Origin: Taxawa tesnikishii (nom. ined.)
Lineage: Eukaryota; Ascomycota; Dothideomycetes; Dothideales
NCBI GenBank assembly: GCA_030247885.1
Contig: JAPDRO010000016.1
Span: 496,001-560,000, forward strand
Direction of reading: 5' to 3'
Length of the DNA stretch: 64,000 bases
The notes under the pieces are model-generated. The model saw only the letters and a list, made by a program, of their open reading frames with translations. It was not told the origin of the DNA and ran no database searches. Made by a program: the position numbers and the translations under genes. Shown piece after piece: positions 56,138 through 64,000 of this stretch. Position 1 is the first letter of the stretch; the number at the start of each line of letters is the position of its first letter.

Positions 56138-58414
56138 TTAATGAAACTCAGCCTGCACGCTACCGTACTTGACGCCATCAACCCTCAACTCAAACACCAA
56201 GTTAGCGCTCTCGATCTTCATGTGCAGCTCGAAATCCAGGTTATCGAACTCGACGCCCTTGGTGGTCGTGAGCCTGGTGAACAGATTCCTGGGCACGGTA
56301 TTGAGGTCCGTTCTCAGCGTGCAGACGGTGATGAGGTCTTTGCCGAACGCATCGGGCGCTGCGTCCGCGTCGCACGCGATCAGGTCGTCCTCCACGACCA
56401 GTGATTGGCCGGGGCGGAAGTTGCGCGTGTAGTGAAAGGAGATCGGGGTGTCGGGGGATATTGCTGCGCCCTAGAAGCGGGTGTGAGTCGAACGTGACGA
56501 GTGATGTGGAAACAGCTGGGAAGGGAAGGGGAGGGTTAGGCTGACCTTTGCGATATGCCACTGCATGCGATCGCTGACCATGAAGCGCTCCCAGAGAGGA
56601 CTCCAGTAGCGGTCTGAGATTGAATGTTTTGATTCGTCGAAGACGGTTGCGTATGAAGTACCGTAGTGATGCCTGCTTCGTCGGCTCATCACCATGCTTC
56701 CTTCGAGGCCACGCAAAACTGCGCCGCGGACGACGGCGGTCCACGCATACTGCGGCTGCAGAATCTCGATGTTGGTACGGGGTTGTTGGGCTGGCTGGTG
56801 GGTCGGAGTCTCGGTATAAGCTGGTGGGGGCTCCGAGTTGAAATGCTTCCTGAGCACGTTGTAGAGATAATTCGATTGACCGAAGCCTGTAAGAATTCCG
56901 TCAGCAAATCGTGAGAAGAAAGGTGTTCAGGAATAGCCGGGCAACCAATTGAGCAGCCTGAGAGCGTCAAGGACGGCTGCCAACGATTTGTCACATCCAA
57001 TCTAAAGTAATGCTGCCGCCACCTGGCCTTCCATTTGACAGAGCAGCCATCGTCCTGGCCCCATCCTTCTTGCTGAGAGAAGTTTGCGCCTGAAATGGAC
57101 CGTTGCGGGATGTGCTAGTGCATTGGTTCACTCACCTCCAACCAATATTATCCCCGAGACGTGTCCGTCCTTAGCTTGAATCGCCTTAACCTGACCGTCA
57201 ACCAGCGCCACGACCTCCGCGACCACCGGATCAAAGATCGCCTTCACCTGCTCAGGGCTCATGACCAAAAACCCACTGTCCAGGCCTGCCTCTTCGTCAT
57301 CCGGCAGTCCAGGGAACGGCACGTTAACCTCTTGGTTCTCCTCCTCGTTGAAATTCCTCTTAACGAATTCGTCAAAATACTTGAACGCCATCATCCACGT
57401 CTTAGGCTTCTTCTCACGCATATGCGTGTACCTCTCCAGTCCTATCCGCTCCTTGACATGGTCTTCAAACCGGTAGTTCAGGAATGCGGAACCGCATAGA
57501 CCACCCGTTCCCACTGCTGACTCTTCGACACGAAGAGGCGATACTTGGTTCACCTTGTAAGCAATCAGGTCTACCGTTCCGCCTCCGGCGTCGCAGACCA
57601 CGAACTGGGGTGCGTCAGCTTGCAGCGGCTTCCATCGAGAGTGCGATTGTACATACGTTATCGCCAACTTTGAGCGTTTTGGGTTGCATACTCTTCAGCG
57701 TGTACACAGCCGCCGCCTCCGGTTCGCTGATGAGCTTCAACTCGTGTCTGTTGCCCATACCAGCGCGTTCTGCAGCCTGCAATGTGGCATTTTTCGCCGC
57801 GTCCGACCATACGGCGGGCACGGTGAGCACGAACTCGACCTTGGTGGTCGCCATGAACGACTCGCCATATCTCCGGGTCAAGGTCTCCATGGTGTGCTTG
57901 TACAGTTGGCCCAGGTAGTCCGACACCGCATCCATGACTGTTCTGTCGCATTTCCGCAATTGCGCGGCCGTATCGAGCGGCGAGACGAAATGGGGCAGCT
58001 TCTGGTTGCGGTCCAGGAACAGCTTGATGCAGCGCAATCGCGGTTCTTCCGGTCGGAACTGGAATCCCCATCGTATTGTGTTCGTGGTTGCTGCGTCTGC
58101 TGCGGGTGTAGAGCCGTCCCTGGAGGCCGGGGGTCGTAGGAGATCTCGGTGGGGACCTTGTCGGACGTGATTCCGTTTCCCCCTGGCCATGTTTTGATGA
58201 TGTCAATGTCGTCCGGGTTCGCGCTGTATGCGGCCGCGATGGCAGAGAAGGTTGTTCCCAAATCACATCCGACGACCAGCTTGTCATGATGTTCTGTGTC
58301 TCCGTTCGTCGCGGGTGCGCCATTTGCAACATAAGAAACTGTCCCGTTCGCCGTGGCCATGGCCTTCGGGGATCCTGAGGCCGGCGCCTCTGCAGGACGG
58401 GTATCCTCGGCCAT
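56138..58414 (-). CDS. Hsp70-like ATPase (HSPA12-like), copy B
   Basis: Paralogue of the gene at 33322. Exons 57657-58414, 57136-57604, 56546-56886 and 56138-56470; the intron between 56887 and 57135 is unusually long (249 bases). An N-terminal extension rich in Ala/Gly/Thr (MAEDTRPAEAPASGSPKAMA) precedes VVGCDLGTTFSAIAAAYSAN (phosphate 1). Later: LISEPEAAAVYTLKSM, VVCDAGGGTVDLIAYKV (phosphate 2), IILVGGFGQSNYLYNVLRKH (adenosine). The C-terminus ends LRVDGVKYGSVQAEFH and matches the tail of copy A. One frame break: EISYDP then PASRDGSTPAADAATTNTIR needs one more C on the coding strand (plus-strand GGGGG 58129-58133). Copy A has no intron at the phosphate-2 position, so the copies are not recent. 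It is divergent from the coiled-coil gene at 59299. Confidence 0.9.
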
Positions 58415-59298
58415 GATCGTCGGAGTTGGGGTTCGTTCTCCCACAACGATCCTGATCTGTGAGGACTTGGCTCTGATGTGCTTGCTTCTAGTGCTGCCCA
58501 CGTGAGTTAATTCTACAGCGATGGCAGTTTGCATGGGAGGAGCGGGCCCAGTATGACCAGCTAGTTATACTGGGTACTGGGTAGGTACTCCGTGCGTGGA
58601 CAAGTCAACCAAGCTTCGGTTTCCAGACGGCGGTGGGGAGAACTAGAACTACCTAGGCGCAATGACGAGGCAGGCCCCCATGTCCGCAGAAACAGCAGCG
58701 CGACACGCTTATACTTGACTGGCGACGAGACTCAGGCGTGGTCTCGCAACTTGCGCCGGAGTCCGGATCTCCAACGATGTGCTGGAGCGTGGTCAGAATG
58801 GTGCAGGGATCCCCACCCACACCGTTCCTGGCACTAGGGCGAAGCTGAAGAGCGTTCGCATGCTTGGCGTTAGCTGCTTTGGGCATCATCGACACACCAT
58901 ATTGCCGTTCCCCTATACTATCGACACCTTGTCAGCAGTAATGCCGGCTCGGACATCTGCCGGCGGCCATGTCAGGGCCAATATTGCAGGAACAATGAGG
59001 ATGGGTCGGTCCAGGTCGCCTTAAGAGCTGCACTCTCCGGCCTTCAAATCCGTTCCCGCGTCCTGTTGCTGGAACTTGTTACACGGGTACCGGTTTAAGC
59101 TTCGCGACGAGCACGATCAGGCGTGTTTGGCATTTGCGCATGTACCACTAGTCTTAGTGGTTGGATCATCCCCAGACGTTGCCGTTTGAAAATGTCCGAA
59201 CGACCCGCTGTCTGACCCACTATAGTCATACATATATCAGCATATTCTTGCCAGTAACTTTCGGCCACGCCGATCTCTACCGTCGCTGAGAGCCCCTC
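58415..59298. promoter_or_regulatory. Divergent promoter between Hsp70-like B and coiled-coil B
   Basis: 884 bases between opposite starts. No gene recognised and no named site. It is longer than the equivalent region of pair A. Confidence 0.4.
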
Positions 59299-60892
59299 AT
59301 GGCAGCGAAAGACTACTTCTATACAGAAGTAGATGGCAGCAGTGTTTCGACGAACGGATCCTCTCCGCAGGCCAACGATAGACCGTCGCGGTCTCGACGC
59401 GTGTCTAACCTGATTGGGCGCTTCGAGCAACTCTCTAGTAAATCCCCAAAGAAACGAGCGACTGCCACGGAAAACGAATCTGGGAGGCCCAATAGCGAAA
59501 GCTCGCCAAGGACCTCTCCAGCGCCCAAAAATGCCAGGATGCTGTTTTGCAGGCGAAACTGCACGAAGAGGTCGCGCAAAGGGCGCACATCACCGAGCAG
59601 TATGCGTGTCTGCGGACTGCACACGAGCAGGACCAGACAACCATCGCGAGCATCCAGAAGAGAGCAAAAGAGCGCGAACAGGCTTACCGAACTCTGAGTG
59701 CGCAGCATGAAACCCTCAATGAAGAATGCAGCAAGCTTCAAACCGGACACCGAGAACTCGAGACTCGGCTTCGCGCAAGCGAATCGAGAGCACGGGAAAT
59801 GGCAGTACAAGCAGACGAGTTGCGCCGCCAGATGCTCGATCTGAAGCAGAGCATATCCACATCCGCACGCGTGCCCAACCAGGTGACAGATCAGGAACTG
59901 GCACAGGGTCTTAACACACTCAATCACGAGATCCAGAACTGGGTCGTGCAGTACTTCCGGAAGGTCAAGATTGGTATGCGATCAGATTATAAGACACATC
60001 CTTGTTCATCTGCGCTGACACCGACACAAAGATCCCACAGTGGACATGCACGAGCGCTTTGAGAGCGTGCCTTTCCCTGACCGATCAGCCGGACTTCAGG
60101 CCGCTTATAGGATCTTCGACAACTCCCAGAGGCTCGCCGTCTTCCAAAGCACTGTTGTGCACTTCATGATGCAGATATTCGAGAACGGGAAGTATTTCGG
60201 ATTGCCCGGGCAAGAAGGATTGCAGAGCATTCCAACGCTCGTCGAAGCTTTCAGATGTACGTATGGCCTTGCCGCGCAGCGGGGACGCTTTGCTGAAAAC
60301 AGTTCAGCAGTTTGACTGTTGACCTGCATCATCACTTCTCCCTTCACACGGCTGATTCGGCGAATTCTAGCTCCGAGCGCAGCCTACAAGCAATGGCATT
60401 CCTTGACCTTTGAGATGGTAAACAGCAATGAAGGAATTCATGAAACGACAGAGGCCGAAGAGACACGTGTGACTGAACAGATTGACAATGCCATGAGAAT
60501 ACTAACAGCCACCGAGCCTAGTGGAGTGCGCCTGAAAAGCCTGCACTCGATTGTGAAGCGCGCAACCTCCATATCGCGCCTTTGCCATGTGCAGCTTGCG
60601 CAGTACACTTTCGTTCTACCGAACACAAACGCCTTCGAACCCCTTAGGTTTGATGCGTCGACCATGGAAGACATGCATGGCGAAAGCGAATCAGAGCTGG
60701 ATGGGTATCTTGTCAAGTGTGTGGTCTTCCCTGCAGTTATCAAGACCGGCGACGAACATGGAGAAAACGTAAGTAAAGGATGTCGTTGACGCCGACGGGT
60801 TGCTGAAACGTGTCAAGACGCAACTCCAAAACGTGATCATGAAGGCCAAAGTCCTGTGCGTTGAGCCCAAGGATGCGACAACGGTCGGATGA
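59299..60892 (+). CDS. Coiled-coil protein, partner B of an Hsp70-like gene pair
   Basis: Related to the protein at 31262-32787. Starts MAAKDYFYTEVDGSSVSTNG, with a disordered basic region (RRVSNLIGRFEQLSSKSPKK). A long coiled coil follows: LQAKLHEEVAQRAHITEQYA, REQAYRTLSAQHETLNEECS, RASESRAREMAVQADELRRQ. Then the globular part LNHEIQNWVVQYFRKVK, an intron (about 59973-60030), VDMHERFESVPFPDRSAG, VVHFMMQIFENGKYFGLPGQ, a second intron (about 60256-60371), and YTFVLPNTNAFEPLRFDAST with MEDMHGESESELDGYLVKCV. The end (DVVDADGLLKRVKTQLQNVI) is reached after a frame change near 60779. An earlier break at AAA 59498-59500 separates the N-terminus from the coiled coil (one more A gives NSEKLAKDLSSAQKCQDAVL). 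No named domain; probable partner of the neighbouring Hsp70-like protein, by position only. Confidence 0.75.
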
Positions 60893-60905
60893 GAGAGTCA
60901 CCGTA

Positions 60906-62327
60906 TCAGAGTGTATTCTCTCTCTGTCGAGTGCTTCTGATCTCTCCGACGGGAGTAGGAGCAAGCGGAAAGGATTTGCTCGGCGAATGCGCTTGTGCAG
61001 AGTGCACACGTACAAGAGGTTTACCCGACAGCTCTGCAGTCACAGCTGTCTGTGAACGTGAAGGACGGCGCGAACGCATTATCAAGCCGCCAATACTCTT
61101 GGTCTCCCACTCGCATTCTTTGGCACTCAGCGCACCTCTGCGCTGCAGAGATCCTGGGCTTGGAGGTCTCGTCAATGATTGTGAAGCGAAGTCCAGGGTA
61201 CGTACCGACGACGTGAGGCTGAAGTTACTGGTGTTGCTGTTGGTGCGCACAAGGGAGAGGTCGTTGCTCTCTACCCGAGTCAAGGTGGCGCCGTTGCTGT
61301 CGATGTGCAACAGAGAGATGTCGCTGTCTGAGCTTTTGCGGGTGTGTACAGGATGTAAAGGCCCGCTCTCCGTCGTGTCGTTGGTACGCAAAAGCAGCAA
61401 CGAGAGGCTGCCGGAACTGCTGTGGATGGTATTGTTGCTGAGTACACGCGACAGGGGCACGTCATCGGCGTATATGCCGTCAAGGCTGCTGGTACAAAAG
61501 CTCCCCCATGGGCTTCGGTCTGTGCCTGGGGTAAACGCGAAGCTGGAATTTGCTGAACGGAGCTCTTCGACCCGCTTAGGAACGGGCTCCGACCCCGGAC
61601 TGGTATCGTCGGGTTGGCTGGGGCTTGAATCTGGGTTGGACGCATCTTTGTTCTTTTTCTCCACGAGTCGATAGCTGGCTACTGCCGCCGCCAATTCGCT
61701 ATCCAGCTTCAGCACAAGTCCATCAGCCCTAGCCGTAAGGCGAGCCAGGTCTTGGAGCATGAGATGGAGTTCGGTCAAGGGGTCGTCGAGCTGCCACATG
61801 TTGTGTTCTGGCTCGCGATCGTGAAGACAAAGTAAAGGATGATAGACATGGGAGTCGTAGAGTGCTGTAATCTCACGGAAGAGGCGAGATTCGATACCTC
61901 GTGGGTCGTGTAAGTTCCTGTAGTTGATAAGCGACTGACGTAGTATGAACCGAGAGAACACTGTCGCTTACTGCAGCAGCTGCCTCCACTGCTTCATGAC
62001 CGCTTTGTACCCTACCTTGTTGGTCCATATAAGCGATGGTTTCATTTTGGTGGCACGGCAAGCGCGTTGGACGCGTAAACCAACATGTAGGTGAAAACTG
62101 TCGAGTATTTGGGTGAGCCTGACGGCAAGCCCTTGGACTTGCCGTTTGATGTCTTCTCGCAGAATGTGAGAGTGCGGGAACAACTTCCGGCCCATTTCCA
62201 CAATTATGCCTACGATGCTGAGACATAGATTTTCGAAGTCGGGTGTGAATTCGCCCTTCTGGATTAGTAGTCTGACCTCCCAGGGGTCCATGGATTCTTC
62301 TGTATCGACGTTGGACATGGTCGCCAT
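60906..62327 (-). CDS. Serine-rich protein of unknown function with short repeats
   Basis: Exon 1 starts at 62327 (MATMSNVDTEESMDPWEVRL) and reads LIQKGEFTPDFENLCLSIVG, VEMGRKLFPHSHILREDIKR, an ordered helical region. An intron lies at about 61930-61970, with its exact phase unresolved. The second part has SLINYRNLHDPRGIESRLFR, then QLDDPLTELHLMLQDLARLT, then a long Ser/Asn/Thr/Leu-rich stretch. Within it, short related units recur (SGSLSLLLLRTND, SDSDISLLHIDSNG, VESNDLSLVRTNSN), then SNFSLTSSVRTLDF. The tail is basic. No family recognised. Its stop lies 14 bases beyond the stop of the coiled-coil gene (tail-to-tail), so it may or may not belong with pair B. Confidence 0.65.
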
Positions 62328-63013
62328 AACGGAATTCCTTCGAGGGTGGTTACAAAACGGATTTGGTTTGGAAGAAGTCGGACGAGAAAGGACGGTGTTT
62401 GGAGAGGTGGTGACGGATAAGCGGCTAGAAAGTGGTGGGAAAGCGGCTTTTCAAGGGATCAGGTGAAGTGAGCCTAAGTGGAGGTGAAGAGGAGGTGAAG
62501 AGGGAAGGAACACGCTTCGTACATCGATCGTCACAAAGGCAGGCAGCGACTCTATGTACCTACAACTTCCAGAAACCTACATAGACCTTGAAAACAGCAG
62601 GGCGAAGACAACGCTAAAAACTTTCAATCATGCATTGTGTTGAACGTCTGCTGGACCATTGTATACTCCCTACGATATGCTGAGCTAAAGATGTACCAAT
62701 GTCTCCGATGCAGTCCGTCACGTTGTCGCTTGCGCCTACGGAGCACACGTTAGTGAGACATGGTGGTGCTGAATGCCGTCTCAATGGTGGACAAGACGCC
62801 CCGCCAAGGAGGGTAGAGGCAAACCAGCGTTTGGTCTTCGCAATACGACTAATTGACACGCCATGGAGGAAAAAGATCGTGGCAACTTAAGAACATGCGA
62901 TGAGGGTACCCGTGACGAAATGGCAAAGAGTACTCGAGAGTACTGGGACATGGCGTGTCACACTGGCCGCGACTTCCGATGTGTAACAGAGGGCTTTGTT
63001 TCTTGTAAGGATC
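62328..63013. other. Intergenic, nothing recognised
   Basis: 686 bases between two minus-strand genes. Only chance open frames. Confidence 0.45.
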
Positions 63014-64000
63014 TCATTCCTCATCGTCGTCGTTGTCAGAACCCGGCACGTCCATCACCCGCTCAGAAGCCTTCTCGAGCGTCCTTCGACTCCATGATCG
63101 GACTCCTTTCCAAACAGCCTTAAGACAAAGTGAGTAAGACACGTTTGTACACCGTCACACTCGTACACTTACCCATAGAACTGTGATGATGCCAACAAGG
63201 ACTGTGATCCAGCTAATCTGCTGCAACCTGTCTCTCCCGGTCACGCCAGCACGCGCGCCACCACCGCCCATCATGCCAGAATTGCGGACGTTCCACCACT
63301 GCCATGGACTTAGGGTGAGGAGGAACTTGGCAAAACCAAGTAGCCCCAAGGAAGCGAATCCTTTGAGAAAGTGCTCGATCCAACCATCGGGCTCCTCTTC
63401 GTATAGCTCTTCATAAAGCGCAGAATACGAGCCATGGCTTGAGGTCGGTGCGGATACAATAGTATCATAAGGGTCAAGGTAAAGATTGATGATGGGATCG
63501 GCAACATAACCTAGAGTGAAAGTAGCGATCAGGAATATCAACACAGTGAGAGAGATCTGGGCAGCTACAAAAATGGTAAGATAAGTCTTCACAACTGCGG
63601 GCCATCATGCGAACGTACCAGCACTGCCAATCCAGCGGCCCCATGCCATGCGCTCCAGCCTGTAGCTATATCTGCATGTAGGGCACTGCCAGTAATTGCG
63701 TTTCTGCAGAGGATCTGCAAGTCTCCATGAGTTCAGGCAGCCCTCATGTACGTATTTCTGGCTGCCTTTGCACAAGCAGGGTCGAATTAATCGGCCGCCT
63801 TCCTCGCTCTCATATATAACTGACGGACGGGACTGAAAGACGCCAGGCAAGCTCTCAGACGACGGCTCGAACTTCGGAAGTACGGTCTCGAGACATATGC
63901 GACAGGTTCTTGGACGGTAGTATCTGCGCTGCTCTTGAGGGTTCGGCTCGGATGCAGACGACTGCTCCTTCTCTTCCGCAGAAGTGCTGGTGCCAGTGCT
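63014..64000 (-). CDS. RING-CH (RINGv) membrane E3 ligase-like protein, 5' end cut
   Basis: C4HC3 RING-variant protein of the MARCH/Doa10-like group, probably a membrane ubiquitin ligase. The gene enters from the right edge, so the start lies beyond 64000. The RING-CH reads CRICLE, then CLCKGSQKYVHEGCLNSW and WQCPTCRYSY (about 63670-63905). After an intron (about 63567-63620) come membrane segments: ISLTVLIFLIATFTLGYVAD, FASLGLLGFAKFLLTLSPWQ and QISWITVLVGIITVLW. A further intron (about 63123-63175) leads to a last exon (63014-63122) reading AVWKGVRSWSRRTLEKASER with an acidic end (SDNDDDEE). The loop between the first two segments is acidic (YEELYEEEPDGW). The subcellular site cannot be told; a mitochondrial or ER location would fit similar fungal proteins. 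Confidence 0.85.

Noticed and set aside
60889-61674. Long plus-strand frame opposite the serine-rich gene
   Set aside because: Arg/Leu/Ser-rich shadow. The minus strand carries the two-exon gene with ordered regions.
1-64000. CRISPR arrays, integrated virus-like or LTR elements
   Set aside because: I saw no regularly spaced repeats, no reverse transcriptase, integrase or capsid-like frames, and no long terminal repeats. The only mobile element found is the Tc1-like DNA transposon.

Overview
The window reads as a gene-dense piece of a filamentous ascomycete (Pezizomycotina, probably Dothideomycetes) nuclear genome. The reasons are short GT-AG introns of about 50-90 bases in most genes, fungal-only families (Zn2Cys6 regulators, a DCL2-type Dicer, NmrA-like protein, GH28 exopolygalacturonase, MTC1), and RIP-type decay of a transposon. 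No tRNA, rRNA, CRISPR array or virus-derived element was recognised.

Layout. 0.9-3.3 kb: Zn2Cys6 regulator. 4.6-6.8 kb: phospholipase-D-like protein. 7.3-9.9 kb: IRC5/LSH-type SNF2 ATPase. 10.3-11.7 kb: a Tc1-like transposon killed by RIP-type mutations, sitting 200 bases upstream of a DCL2-type Dicer (11.9-16.3 kb). 17.0-26.4 kb: a run of six oxidoreductases (Gfo/Idh/MocA dehydrogenase, KduD-like SDR, zinc polyol dehydrogenase, extended SDR reductase, myo-inositol oxygenase, aldo-keto reductase), whose families together fit inositol/D-glucuronate breakdown. 26.6-27.1 kb: CENP-S/MHF1 in four small exons. 27.7-30.0 kb: asparagine synthetase. 30.6-31.0 kb: relic of a sugar transporter. 31.3-35.2 kb: a divergent pair made of a coiled-coil protein and an HSPA12-like Hsp70. 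36.0-38.0 kb: second Zn2Cys6 regulator. 38.8-40.9 kb: unknown membrane protein. 41.0-42.2 kb: NmrA-like protein. 42.7-43.6 kb: dihydroneopterin-aldolase-like protein. 43.9-45.8 kb: STI1/HOP. 46.1-47.9 kb: MTC1. 48.8-51.2 kb: AT-hook protein. 51.9-52.9 kb: relic of an NLR-type gene. 54.1-55.6 kb: exopolygalacturonase. 56.1-60.9 kb: a second divergent Hsp70-like/coiled-coil pair. 60.9-62.3 kb: serine-rich unknown. 63.0 kb to the right edge: RING-CH membrane protein, cut by the window.

Three points stand out. (1) The divergent Hsp70-like plus coiled-coil pair occurs twice, 25 kb apart, and both partners are recognisably related between copies; this is the best candidate for an undescribed two-component system. 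(2) The 17-26 kb oxidoreductase run holds myo-inositol oxygenase beside families able to process its product. (3) About sixteen otherwise well-conserved genes need a base restored at a short homopolymer, usually G or C and always in the direction of loss. That pattern looks like under-called homopolymers in the assembly rather than many independent pseudogenes, and it affects how every broken frame here should be read.
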